Of a DNA stretch of 64,000 bases, positions 41,606 through 50,745 are shown piece after piece; the stretch's first letter is position 1; each line of letters starts with the position of its first letter. Both the position numbers and the translations under genes were made by a program. This stretch comes from Candidatus Helarchaeota archaeon (lineage in GTDB: Archaea; Asgardarchaeota; Lokiarchaeia; Helarchaeales; HEL-GB-A). The stretch covers positions 1 through 64,000 of the forward strand of contig JABXJT010000022.1 of assembly GCA_013375455.1 (NCBI GenBank), read 5' to 3'. The notes below the pieces were generated by a model that saw only the letters and a program-made list of their open reading frames with translations, was not told where the DNA came from and ran no database searches.

Positions 41606-42637
41606 ATAGAAAAGAATTTAATTAAGGGAATAGTATTATCCCAGTTTAATGAAAAAATGGGTCCCGAGGCAAATGCTTGGTTTCCCGATTTATCTATTGA
41701 TATCAGAAATCTCGTTAGTATGAAATCTATTAACATACTAGTGGGTGAAGGGGGATTAATTCCGGAATCTTTATCTGTGTTTCCATTTCCTTCTTTAGGG
41801 TTAAAAGGATTAATAAAATCCTTGGAAATTAAGGACGAAACACGTCGCGGAGGTGTTATTGATAGTTCACTTACAGTTCTTTACGATGAGGCTAATGATC
41901 CTATTTTTTATAAGTACATAGATAATTTTAAAGTGATATTCAATAAAGCGGCATCTAACATTGTTGCCTTAGAGGAAGCAAATGCAAAAAGAAAAGAAAT
42001 TACAGATGAATTAAAACAATTCCATTCTAATCTCCTTACCGTGTTAAATGAATTGTATGAAGTAGAATTAGCGGGTTCTGAAACGGAAGCTTTTCCTAAA
42101 GTGGAAAAGGATGAACAAGTTACATTCAGATTTAAAATAATTGTCTGTGGGGATCCATCCGTGGGCAAAACCTCAACAGTTTTGAGATTTACCGATAATG
42201 CTTTTAAAAAGACCTATATTCCCACTATGGGAGTAAACGTTAGTGAGAAACGCATTCAATTAGAAAATGCAAGGGTTGAATTCATAATTTGGGATATTGC
42301 AGGGCAAAGTAAATTTCAGATGATGAGAAAACATTTTTACCAAGGGGCGGAAGGAAAATTATTAATATTCGATTTGACGCGTCCAAAAACATTTAATGAC
42401 ATAAATAAATGGTATCAAGATATAAATTCCCATTTGAAGGGAGAATTTCGTGGATTTTTATTGGGTAATAAAAGTGATTTGGTTGATCAAAGAAAAGTAA
42501 CCAAGGAAGAAATTTCAAAGCTAGCCAAGGAACTTAACATTGATTATATTGAAACTTCTGCACTATCTGGAGAGAATATTAATAACGCCTTTCACAAATT
42601 AGGGCATTTTTTAGTCGAAGAACGGCGTAAAAAATGA
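41606..42637 (+). CDS. longin-type domain fused to Rab-like GTPase, probable ATA start
   Basis: About 343 aa. The first ATG (41657) would remove the opening strand; the frame continues upstream as KNLIKGIVLSQFNEKMGPEA, typical of a longin/roadblock-like start. AGAGGA precedes an in-frame ATA at 41606. N-terminal domain about 1-165 has alternating strands and helices and ends in a long helix. A complete GTPase follows: GDPSVGKTST, DIAGQ (switch II with Gln), GNKSD and ETSALSGEN. Longin domains in eukaryotes regulate vesicle traffic; here the fused domain probably controls its own GTPase. Confidence 0.85.
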   Translation: MEKNLIKGIVLSQFNEKMGPEANAWFPDLSIDIRNLVSMKSINILVGEGGLIPESLSVFPFPSLGLKGLIKSLEIKDETRRGGVIDSSLTVLYDEANDPIFYKYIDNFKVIFNKAASNIVALEEANAKRKEITDELKQFHSNLLTVLNELYEVELAGSETEAFPKVEKDEQVTFRFKIIVCGDPSVGKTSTVLRFTDNAFKKTYIPTMGVNVSEKRIQLENARVEFIIWDIAGQSKFQMMRKHFYQGAEGKLLIFDLTRPKTFNDINKWYQDINSHLKGEFRGFLLGNKSDLVDQRKVTKEEISKLAKELNIDYIETSALSGENINNAFHKLGHFLVEERRKK

Positions 42638-42715
42638 TAAAAAAAACTAAAATACCCCTTCAAAATCGTTATTATTGTTTATTTAAAACCCAATCTGAAA
42701 CAATATAATTGGTAG

Positions 42716-43873
42716 GTGACTCGTATTTCTCGAAAAATGAAAATTGTCGTGCTTCCAGGCGATGGAATTGGGATAGAAGTGACGGCAGAGGCTGTAAAAG
42801 TTTTAAAGGCTGTTGAAGAAAAAATTTCAGAGGATTTTGAGTTAATTGAATTCCCCTGCGGAGGACAATATTGGCTTAAAACAGGAAAAAAAGAGGAATG
42901 GCCAGCTGAAGCATATTCCACTTGTAAAAATGAAGCTGATGCAATATTATTAGGGGCAATTGGATGGACAAATCCTGATGGGACGACTGTAAGATATCCT
43001 GATGGACGGATGGTGGGATTAAACACTTTATTTGGGCTTCGTTTTGGGCTTGATCTTTATGCCAATATCCGCCCAACCAAATTATATGAGGGGGTCCCGC
43101 ATAAAATCTCGGGTGAGTTTCGTCAAGTTTGGGAGCCACAAAATGTCGATTTTGTAATCATTCGTGAAAATACAGAAGGTTTGTATTGTGATACTCATGG
43201 AGGACTAAAAAGGGGGGAGATCACGGAGGTTGCCACTGACACGCGTTTAATAACTAAGAAGGGGGCAGAAAGAGTCATTCGATTCGCATTTGAATATTGT
43301 AAACGCCGGAATCGCGGGGCACCTAAAGATAAAAAATTGCGAGTAACCTGCGTAGATAAGAGTAACGTGACTGCAGGATGCGTTCTTTTCAGGCACACCT
43401 ATCAAGAGATTAAAAAGGATTATCCCAAAATAGCAGAAGATTATGCCTTCATTGATGCGTTCACGCAATGGATCGTACGAACGCCGGAATGGTATGATGT
43501 CAGCGTTGTACCCAATATGTTCGGAGATATTGCCACAGACCTTGCTGCAGTTCTTCAAGGGGGAATGGGAATGGCTGCATCAGGAAATGTAGGAGATCGT
43601 CATGGAATGTTTGAACCAATCCATGGCTCAGCCCCGCGTCATGCTGGAAAAAATGAGGCAAATCCCGTTGCCGCTATCCTTTCCGTTCAAATGATGCTTG
43701 ATTGGTTAAGCGTCAAACATGGAGAGAAATTAAAGACAGGTGCAAATCTAGTAGAGAGTGCTATTGCTGAAATTTTGAAAGAAGGAAAAATTAAAACTTA
43801 TGATTTAGGTGGAACCTCAAAAACTAGCGAAGTTGGAGATGCAATCGCTTCTCGCATTAAAAAAATGGAATAA
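42716..43873 (+). CDS. leuB: 3-isopropylmalate dehydrogenase-type decarboxylating dehydrogenase
   Basis: 385 aa. IDH/IPMDH family motifs: LPGDGIGIEV near the N-terminus, LLGAIGW, YANIRPTKLYEG, the Arg-rich REN(T)EGLY segment, DKSNVT, DAFTQWIVRTPEWYDVSV (Asp metal ligands), NMFGDIATDLAA and GSAPRHAGKNEANP. It oxidises and decarboxylates 3-isopropylmalate to 2-ketoisocaproate in leucine synthesis, though homologues act on isocitrate, homoisocitrate or tartrate. Location next to leuA supports leucine. GTG start at 42716, or ATG 42737. Tail to tail with leuA, 3 bp apart. Confidence 0.85.
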   Translation: MTRISRKMKIVVLPGDGIGIEVTAEAVKVLKAVEEKISEDFELIEFPCGGQYWLKTGKKEEWPAEAYSTCKNEADAILLGAIGWTNPDGTTVRYPDGRMVGLNTLFGLRFGLDLYANIRPTKLYEGVPHKISGEFRQVWEPQNVDFVIIRENTEGLYCDTHGGLKRGEITEVATDTRLITKKGAERVIRFAFEYCKRRNRGAPKDKKLRVTCVDKSNVTAGCVLFRHTYQEIKKDYPKIAEDYAFIDAFTQWIVRTPEWYDVSVVPNMFGDIATDLAAVLQGGMGMAASGNVGDRHGMFEPIHGSAPRHAGKNEANPVAAILSVQMMLDWLSVKHGEKLKTGANLVESAIAEILKEGKIKTYDLGGTSKTSEVGDAIASRIKKME

Positions 43874-43876
43874 AAA

Positions 43877-45520
43877 TTAATTAGTTCCGAGATTATTTAG
43901 TTCAAGTTTATATTTGGCAACAATTCGATTCAGGCCATTAATCATTGCTAGGACACTAGACATTACGATATCCTCATGTGTAGCCCGTGCATCGACCAGG
44001 AACCCGCGATCATCCGATAATCGCACTCGAACATGCCCTAAAGCATCTGTTCCTCCAGTAATTGCTTCAAGATTATATTCTGAAAGTTTGACATCACCAA
44101 TCTTACCATAATATCTTTTGAAAGCCTTGGATAGTGCATTACATGCTGCATCAACTGGACCTACACCAATCGCTGAGGCAATATGTTCGCTCCATTCGTC
44201 TTGATGCTTAATTTTTAACTTAACCGTGGCAGTTGGAGTTACGTTCATTCCACAGACCACTGTCAATTCTTCAAGATCGATTGATTTTTCCGCTTGTGGA
44301 ATGGTTCCAAGGACAGCTTGTGCGATAGCTAGCAGGTCCTGATCGGTTACTTGCTTTCCTTTATCACCTATTACCTTGATCCGACCTTTAATTTCCCTTA
44401 ATTGAAGCCTATCAACCATGACACCTAATCGATTTAATTTGCTTGCAATTGCGTGGCCTCCGGAATGTTTTCCAACGCCAATGGATTTGAGAATCACATC
44501 ATCAATCTCATCGGAGCGTGGAATGCCAATTAAGTCCGGTCCAATTGGTTCATAAGTTCGAGGGTTCATTATTACCGCGTGAGCGTGGATGCCACTTTCA
44601 TGCCGGAAGGCATTGCTTCCAACGAGCGGAAAATTGATAGGAATGCGCATGTTAGTGATCTGTTCCAAGAGGATTGCTGTTTCATAGATATATTTATAGT
44701 TAATATTCGTTTGTATCCCGTACAAAGCATAAAGCGACATCACAACCTCTTCCATGGAGGCATTGCCTGCTCGTTCTCCTATCCCTAAAATTGTCGTGTG
44801 AACCTGGCTTGCGCCTTGTTCAACACCTGCCAGTGTATTTGCAGTGGATAGCCCAAAATCATCATGGCAATGACAAGAGATGCGAATGTTTTTAGGGAGG
44901 GCTTCTCGTAGTTTTTTAATTATATATGCAAAGCCAGGGGGAGTGATTGTCCCGACTGTATCAGGCACGTTGATGCGTGTTGCGCCTGCTTCTGCCGCTG
45001 CGACATTTGCTTTTATGAGGTAATCTAAATCGGTCCGAGTTGCATCCTCCGCCGAAAATTCTACAATGTCATAATGTTCTCTCGCATATTGTATCTCATG
45101 AGTTATTGCAGAAAGTACCTCTTCTCGTGTCATTTTGAGCTTATCCTTCAGGTGGAGATCGGATGTGGCTATAAAAACATGGATGGAATCCATATCGCAT
45201 TCAATCACCTTGTCAATATCGAGACGTGCGATGCGAGCCAAGCCAATTACTTCACAATTAAGGCCGAGCTTTGAAATTTCTTTACAGGCTACATAATCGC
45301 CTTTTGAAACAACAGGCATCCCTGCTTCTATTATATCAATGCCAAGTTTATCTAGTTGTCTGGCAACTGTAATTTTTTCCTGCAAGGTAAATGAGATGCC
45401 TGGGGTCTGCTCGCCATCCCGCAAGCTCGTGTCGAAAATATAGACCCGATCTGGGAGGTTCAAATCTTTCCGCACGTCATCAATGTGTGGACTCACGAAT
45501 ATTTTCTTACTATCTGCCAT
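43877..45520 (-). CDS. leuA: 2-isopropylmalate synthase
   Basis: 547 aa. Catalytic TIM barrel: DTSLRDGEQTPG (about 30-41), HCHDDFG, NASMEEVVMSL, HESGIHAHA. The C-terminal LeuA dimer/allosteric domain (about 395-540) with GVGPVDAA and GGTDALGHVRV motifs is present, which is the site of leucine feedback in the family. It condenses acetyl-CoA and 2-ketoisovalerate. Citramalate synthase is a close relative but usually shares less of this C-terminal pattern. The upstream stretch has an inverted repeat. Convergent with leuB. Confidence 0.9.
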   Translation of the reverse strand: MADSKKIFVSPHIDDVRKDLNLPDRVYIFDTSLRDGEQTPGISFTLQEKITVARQLDKLGIDIIEAGMPVVSKGDYVACKEISKLGLNCEVIGLARIARLDIDKVIECDMDSIHVFIATSDLHLKDKLKMTREEVLSAITHEIQYAREHYDIVEFSAEDATRTDLDYLIKANVAAAEAGATRINVPDTVGTITPPGFAYIIKKLREALPKNIRISCHCHDDFGLSTANTLAGVEQGASQVHTTILGIGERAGNASMEEVVMSLYALYGIQTNINYKYIYETAILLEQITNMRIPINFPLVGSNAFRHESGIHAHAVIMNPRTYEPIGPDLIGIPRSDEIDDVILKSIGVGKHSGGHAIASKLNRLGVMVDRLQLREIKGRIKVIGDKGKQVTDQDLLAIAQAVLGTIPQAEKSIDLEELTVVCGMNVTPTATVKLKIKHQDEWSEHIASAIGVGPVDAACNALSKAFKRYYGKIGDVKLSEYNLEAITGGTDALGHVRVRLSDDRGFLVDARATHEDIVMSSVLAMINGLNRIVAKYKLELNNLGTN

Positions 45521-45673
45521 TATTTTTCACCTTTCATGTACTCTTTGAAAAAATAAACCATTCTTCCTTTTTTCTTTAGATTAAACACGGAAGAAGTAGT
45601 TTTATTTCGGTGCAACATGGGGATCGCTCTAAAAGTAGGACTTAGTTTTTTAGTTTTGGTTAAGAAGAACGCG

Positions 45674-45709
45674 ATCCAACCTATAATCACCTTATTGGTT
45701 AGGTTGGAT
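45674..45709 (-). promoter_or_regulatory. inverted repeat upstream of leuA
   Basis: Perfect 10-bp arms ATCCAACCTA and TAGGTTGGAT are separated by 16 bases, about 155 bp before the leuA start. It could be an operator or a leader hairpin controlling leuA. No T-box-like elements or leader peptide with leucine codons were seen. Confidence 0.4.
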
Positions 45710-45813
45710 TTCATCTTTTTTAAATGTTGTTGAGCTAATAAATTCAATGGATCTTATCATGATACATTAATTGAGAGCGTGACTTGCACCTATCTTGAAT
45801 AGGAGGATCTAAA

Positions 45814-46080
45814 GTGAAATTAAAAGATGATGAAAAATTCTGGGAGTTTTATAGATTTACTGGGGATTTTTTTGCTGTAGATATGAAGGAAGATGCTAAA
45901 GAGAAGTTTGGCGACTATCTCGATGCAGAAATCTTCGCAGTTCTACGTGAATCGAAGGTTGAAAATTTCCGACATGGTTGGCTCGTACGAAAAACGAATG
46001 GGCATCCTTATTTAATTTGTTTTTTTGAACAGTTGGAGTACATGCTCATCCTCACGGCAAGAGTTGAGCTTATCTCTTAA
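45814..46080 (+). CDS. 88-aa protein of unknown function
   Basis: GTG start at 45814 with AGGAGGATC seven bases upstream, a strong ribosome-binding site. An acidic-aromatic N-terminus (KLKDDEKFWEFYRFTGDFF), a helical middle, and a C-terminal beta-strand (YLICFFEQLEYMLILTAR). It has no signal peptide or clear motif. It lies 54 bp before the MBL-fold hydrolase gene on the same strand and could be co-expressed. Not recognised. Confidence 0.65.
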   Translation: MKLKDDEKFWEFYRFTGDFFAVDMKEDAKEKFGDYLDAEIFAVLRESKVENFRHGWLVRKTNGHPYLICFFEQLEYMLILTARVELIS

Positions 46081-46134
46081 GTCAATAGAATTAGTTTTAT
46101 CTAAAATCATGAAACTCTTATTGAAGGGATATTC

Positions 46135-46761
46135 ATGCTAGTGATTGACGGTATAATTTTCGTTCCCGGAGTTGGCTTCAATTCCAATGTCTACATTGTG
46201 GGGAAAAAAGAAATAGGAATTATCGACTCTGGCGCATCATCTAATTATGTTTCTCATGTTATAGAGAAAATGAAAGAATTTCAGCTCGAAGAGGCGAATG
46301 TTAAGAAATTAATCTTGACGCATGTACATCCGGACCATACTGGTGGCGTTAGAGGAATGATTGAAGCCTTCGATCCCCAAATTTTCATGCATACAGACGA
46401 TGCCATCATTTTTCTTCAAAAATACGCGGATAGAATGCAAGTTTTTACGGGCGGTGAAACCCTGACCATTGATGATTTCTCTTTTCAAGTGATTCACACT
46501 CCTGGCCACAGTCCAGGGGGCTTTTGTTTGTACGAACCTGAGCATAAGGTTCTCTTCAGCGGGGATACGGTTTTTTCTATGGGCGCTGTCGGGCGTTGCG
46601 ATTTACGAGGCGGTAACTCCCGCCTCCTTGTCCAATCCATTGAGAAACTGCTGAAATTAGATGTTGAATACCTATGCCCAGGTCATATGCCTGTGGTGAA
46701 AGACGGGAATTCCCATATCCGTAATTCATACGAATATGCTAAAATAGTCTTTACTTATTAA
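46135..46761 (+). CDS. MBL-fold hydrolase (glyoxalase II-like)
   Basis: 208 aa, one metallo-beta-lactamase domain. Zinc motifs: THVHPDHTGG (about 60-69), HTPGHSPGG (about 121), FSGDTVF, and a terminal CPGHM His. This is the general pattern of small MBL hydrolases such as glyoxalase II-like proteins. Substrate not predictable. Follows the 88-aa gene on the same strand. Confidence 0.85.
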   Translation: MLVIDGIIFVPGVGFNSNVYIVGKKEIGIIDSGASSNYVSHVIEKMKEFQLEEANVKKLILTHVHPDHTGGVRGMIEAFDPQIFMHTDDAIIFLQKYADRMQVFTGGETLTIDDFSFQVIHTPGHSPGGFCLYEPEHKVLFSGDTVFSMGAVGRCDLRGGNSRLLVQSIEKLLKLDVEYLCPGHMPVVKDGNSHIRNSYEYAKIVFTY

Positions 46762-46767
46762 AACTCC

Positions 46768-47073
46768 TTAACTCTCTTCATAGATGGATTCTAATAGTTC
46801 TTCTTTTTCTCTTTTTTTATTAGAAAGACTCCCAATAACTTCTAATTTTGATGATTTTTCTCTTTTCCATGATTCTTCTCTTGAATCTTTCCTATCACTT
46901 ATCACTTTCACAGATAAAATATCCCATCGATGAATTGGATCTTTCCAAGAGGTAGGATATATTCGGATAAGCCCTAACTTTTCTGAAAATCCTGCAGCAC
47001 AGATAGTTATTCTTCTATCTTTTAATAAAACTGGAATTGCTCTCCCTAATAATATAAAATCATCAATATCCAT
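46768..47073 (-). CDS. short protein with a conserved IRIYPTSW-type motif, possibly truncated
   Basis: About 101 aa from ATG 47073 (GGTGGG lies ahead of it; a GTG at 47085 is less likely). The stretch VLLKDRRITICAAGFSEKLG followed by IRIYPTSWKDPIHRWDIL resembles an archaeal/bacterial uncharacterised family that I cannot name and that I believe is usually longer. The last 40 residues are charged and low complexity (KKREKEELLESIYEES). It may be a shortened version. Converges with the MBL gene, six bases away. Confidence 0.5.
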   Translation of the reverse strand: MDIDDFILLGRAIPVLLKDRRITICAAGFSEKLGLIRIYPTSWKDPIHRWDILSVKVISDRKDSREESWKREKSSKLEVIGSLSNKKREKEELLESIYEES

Positions 47074-47465
47074 AAACCCACCCACTTACTTTGGTAGTAG
47101 ATAAAACTATAACTTCTTTTAGATTTAAATTTAAAACTCTATTTTCAAAGTTTTAATATATTAGAATCAATTTGAATTATGAATTAAGATTCAATTTAAA
47201 AACTTTTATAATATTCAATATAGGAGGAGAAAAATTTTCTCTCGCCAGTGAATTTCCGATTAATGGGTTTCAGTTATCGAATGCCGAATATATTTGAGTT
47301 TAGGCCACTCTCGTGCTGTTATATTTAAATAGCAAATGTTGTATTGAATATTGGTAATGGGTTGGTAAAAAATCTTGGATGACGGAAGATGACACTTTGG
47401 AGTTATCCTTTTAGGAGATGATTAATCCTAACATAGAACGATAAAAATTTGATGAAGGGAGAAAA
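47074..47465. other. intergenic region with promoter of the AN1-TPR gene
   Basis: About 390 bases without a gene. AT-rich near the left. A TATA-like ATATTTAAAT (47321-47330) suggests a start of transcription near 47355 and a leader of about 110 bases for the gene at 47466. No structured RNA recognised. Confidence 0.35.
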
Positions 47466-50141
47466 ATGAGTGGAGTTAATAAATGCTCGTTTTGCGGGAT
47501 ACCTTTAACCTTACCATTTCGCTGTAAATCTTGCCAAAACCTCTTTTGTGCTGATCATCGCCTACCTGAGGTGCATCAGTGTAAAAAATTGAAAGAGGTC
47601 CGAAAAACCGCGCATCCTGAGAAAAAAGCTCTGAAAAGCACGCCGTCGATTAAACCGTACAAAATAGTAATAGAAAAACCATATTATGCTGTATCACCGA
47701 AACCTTCTAAAAAATCCAAGGATGTAATGACTGCATATGATACCTGGCTAATGAAAGGAAAGGAAGCATTTAGTAAAGGGGATAATGAAGAGGCGTTGAG
47801 ATGCCTGGAGAAGGCCTTGAAGATTAACCCTAATAATGCAAAAGCCTGGCTGGTTCGGGCACAATTATTAGATATGTTAGGGCGTCTTTCTGAGGCACTT
47901 GAATGTTACAGGCGATCCCTTGAAATTAATCCCTATGATGTGGAATCGCAAGAAGGGGTCCAACGATTATCGAAAATGTCGAAATTGCAACAAGATGCGT
48001 CAGCGATGACGTGGAAAAGGAAAGCAGAACTTTTACATCGGCAAGGGAAGTTGGAGGACGCCCTTAAACATTATGAGAAAGCGTTAGAAACGGACCTGAC
48101 TAATGCAGATGCATGGGTCGATAAAGGTTTTATTTTATATGACTTGTTACGCCCTGATGAGGCACTAGATTGTTATGAGAAAGCCTTAGAACTCGATCCA
48201 AACAATGTCGCAGGATGGACCCTGAAAGGAATTGCCCTGGGATCGTCAAATCCAGAGTCTTTGGTTTGTTTTGATAAAGCCCTCGCCATTGATCCAGAGA
48301 ATCACAACGCGTTATACAATAAAGGTGTGTTCCTTCGGGAGCTGGGACGGTTTCAAGAGGCGATCGATTGCTTCAATAAGGTGCTCAGGCTCGATCCCCA
48401 AAACATGTCAGCAACGATCAACAAAGAGATGGCGATGCGCGGATGGAAAGGGTTCAAGAGCTATGGAAGATCCCAATGGGCGCTAGAGGCATTAGCTCGC
48501 GAAGATTCCAAGAAAGGGATGCCTAGTAAGAAATCTTCCTTTAAGGTCCCTGCTGGAGTCGAAGAAAAAATTATCGATGCCTTCTTGAAGAAACAGGCGA
48601 GCGAGAAAAAACAGGAGGAGGTCGAACAAAAAAACGTTGAAAAGAGCCGCCTGCTGAATCAAGCACTAATGCTCAAGGCTTCAGGAAACTACCAGACCGC
48701 CATCAAGTGTTGCGAGGAAGCCCTCGAAATAGATCCTGCCTACGAGGCGGCAAAGCAAACGTTATATGACCTCAAATGCGCTACGGAAACCTTTTTTGAT
48801 AGCAATATCACTTCCCCTGATTCCAAAGAGAATTTAGAAGTAACTTTGAATCAATTAAAAGAGGATTTGAACCATTACAGGGAAAAGGGAGATGAGCAGG
48901 GTGAAGCGGAAACGTTAAGCGAAATTGGAGAAAGGTTGCATACTGAAAATGACTTGAATTCCGCATTGAACAACCTTAAGGAGGCTTTGAACATTTATAA
49001 AAGATTGGGAGATCTCAAAAACCAAGCCGAGGTGTTAGCTAAAATCGGGCGGGTTTTCTTGGAGAAGGGCGATACTGCGTCGGCTTTTAAATATCAAGAA
49101 GACGCACTTGCATTGGAAAAGGATTCTGAAAATAAAGAGGGCGAGGTTTCTGTTTTAATAAACATTGGGGAAATTTATGAGGCCAAACAGGATTTCTTTA
49201 CAGCTCTAAAATATAATGAACAAGCACTGAATATTCAGAAGGGGTTGGGCGATGAAGAAAAAATGGCATCCATATTATCGAAGATGGGGGGATTATTAAT
49301 GTTACGAAAGCAAGGGGATAAAGCAGTAAGCCACTTTAAAGCAGCCCTTGAGATTTACCAACAATTAGGGAATAAAGATTATGAAGCCTTATCCCTAAGC
49401 AATCTAGGCGCCGCCTACCTTTCCATGGGCAACCTTTCCCATGCGCTCGAATATCTTCAAAGGGCGCTTAGAATTTTACGCGTGACTGAAAATAAAGATA
49501 TAGAAGCGAGTGTGGTGGCAAATATGGGGAGTATTTACAAGGCCAAAGGAAATTGGGGAATGGCATTAAAACACTATAATGAGGCATTGGCACTTAATAG
49601 GAAGCAGGGTAATAAATTTGGAGAAGCGTCCAATTTGATGAACATAGGAATGTTAAATACAAAAAGAGGGGAACTCGATCTTGCCTACCGAAACGTGATC
49701 GAATCCATTGGCATATACGATTCCCTTAATAGGACAAAGCAATCCGCCATGCTTAGGGAATTCATTAAAAGATACTTGTTTAGAGACCCACCACCGAAAC
49801 TCGATCTCACCGAGAGCCGTGCAATTGCTTCCGGTGATAAAAAATTACCAGCTTTGAAGCCTGAAAGAGAAGCAAGTGCTAAAAAACCCAGGCGAAAGAA
49901 ATCAAAGAAGCGGATCGGTAAAAAGGTTCGTAAAAAAACGGGACCCCAAGACGACTTACTTGATCAGGTGAAGAAATACAAAGCGTCTGGAAATTACCGA
50001 TTAGCCTTCGAACGCTGTGAAGAATTCCTCAGACTTAATCCGACAGATAAAGAAGCATGGAAATTGCTAGGGGAACTCTACGTGGAATTAGGGGAGTACC
50101 TGAAAGCGGATGATTGCTTTAAAAAAACAAAAAATGAGTAA
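47466..50141 (+). CDS. AN1-type zinc finger protein with three TPR arrays
   Basis: 891 aa. AN1 zinc finger at about residues 7-40 (CSFCGIPL, CKSCQNLFCADH, HQC). TPR array 1 about 95-315 (repeated NPNNAKAWLVRAQLLDMLGR-like units). A short linker and one TPR (about 395-440). Array 2 about 470-760 is of the longer kinesin-light-chain/TPR_12 type (ALNIQKGLGDEEKMASILSK). A basic linker about 780-840, then a last TPR pair. Eukaryotic AN1 proteins relate to ubiquitin and stress; AN1 plus TPR suggests a scaffold. GGGAG precedes the ATG. Confidence 0.85.
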   Translation: MSGVNKCSFCGIPLTLPFRCKSCQNLFCADHRLPEVHQCKKLKEVRKTAHPEKKALKSTPSIKPYKIVIEKPYYAVSPKPSKKSKDVMTAYDTWLMKGKEAFSKGDNEEALRCLEKALKINPNNAKAWLVRAQLLDMLGRLSEALECYRRSLEINPYDVESQEGVQRLSKMSKLQQDASAMTWKRKAELLHRQGKLEDALKHYEKALETDLTNADAWVDKGFILYDLLRPDEALDCYEKALELDPNNVAGWTLKGIALGSSNPESLVCFDKALAIDPENHNALYNKGVFLRELGRFQEAIDCFNKVLRLDPQNMSATINKEMAMRGWKGFKSYGRSQWALEALAREDSKKGMPSKKSSFKVPAGVEEKIIDAFLKKQASEKKQEEVEQKNVEKSRLLNQALMLKASGNYQTAIKCCEEALEIDPAYEAAKQTLYDLKCATETFFDSNITSPDSKENLEVTLNQLKEDLNHYREKGDEQGEAETLSEIGERLHTENDLNSALNNLKEALNIYKRLGDLKNQAEVLAKIGRVFLEKGDTASAFKYQEDALALEKDSENKEGEVSVLINIGEIYEAKQDFFTALKYNEQALNIQKGLGDEEKMASILSKMGGLLMLRKQGDKAVSHFKAALEIYQQLGNKDYEALSLSNLGAAYLSMGNLSHALEYLQRALRILRVTENKDIEASVVANMGSIYKAKGNWGMALKHYNEALALNRKQGNKFGEASNLMNIGMLNTKRGELDLAYRNVIESIGIYDSLNRTKQSAMLREFIKRYLFRDPPPKLDLTESRAIASGDKKLPALKPEREASAKKPRRKKSKKRIGKKVRKKTGPQDDLLDQVKKYKASGNYRLAFERCEEFLRLNPTDKEAWKLLGELYVELGEYLKADDCFKKTKNE

Positions 50142-50152
50142 GAGGGTGTTAG

Positions 50153-50701
50153 ATGGGGAGAATGGCCATAAATGAAATTGTAATTATAGATAAAGTAAAG
50201 GATTTGGCTGCTAAGAGTTTAGAACTGTTGAAGGGAGGAAAGAGCGATGAAGCTGATAGTACTTTATTAAATATGAAATTGGCATCTATAGAATTATTCA
50301 AGCTTTCAGCTCCAGCGTTACATGCGGACAAGCTCCGAGATATCTTGTCAGTAATAGATGAATGTATCGAGTTTACCCCAAAATCAGCTGCACCCTTAGT
50401 TGTACAAGCATATATTTTATATATATTGGGAGACATTAAAATATACAAAATGAATAACTTTAGAGTTGCTTGGATCAAAAGTATCAAAGCTACCGAGTAT
50501 GATCCTTCAGACGCTGACGCATGGTTGGCACATGGAATTTGTTCACAACAAGTGTTGCCCTCCCCTAGTAGCACGGGCGAAGAAGCTCTAAATAAGGCAA
50601 TCGAACTCTCGAAAGATGAATTCATAAAATCCAAAGCAGTGAAGGCCTACTATCGCGGGCGGGTGGCGTATACACAGGGGCCATCCATTGATCCCGCTTA
50701 G
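50153..50701 (+). CDS. TPR-like helical protein
   Basis: 182 aa. Helical throughout, with a TPR-like pattern in the last half (SIKATEYDPSDADAWLAHGI, then LNKAIELSKDEFIKSKAVKA). It starts 11 bp after the AN1-TPR gene and has GAGGGTG before the ATG, so the two are very likely co-transcribed and may interact. Ends abruptly near IDPA*, adjoining a decayed region, so its C-terminus might be shortened. Not recognised further. Confidence 0.65.
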   Translation: MGRMAINEIVIIDKVKDLAAKSLELLKGGKSDEADSTLLNMKLASIELFKLSAPALHADKLRDILSVIDECIEFTPKSAAPLVVQAYILYILGDIKIYKMNNFRVAWIKSIKATEYDPSDADAWLAHGICSQQVLPSPSSTGEEALNKAIELSKDEFIKSKAVKAYYRGRVAYTQGPSIDPA

Positions 50702-50745
50702 CAGGAGTGTTTATTAATTGAATCGATTGAGAAATTATTAAAATT

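Noticed and set aside
43195..43558. Antisense frames inside leuB
   Set aside because: They overlap catalytic motifs of the dehydrogenase on the other strand and are codon shadows.
45520..45747. Leader peptide or T-box before leuA
   Set aside because: The frame is open and AT-rich but has no run of leucine codons, and T-box elements are a bacterial mechanism. Only the inverted repeat was kept.
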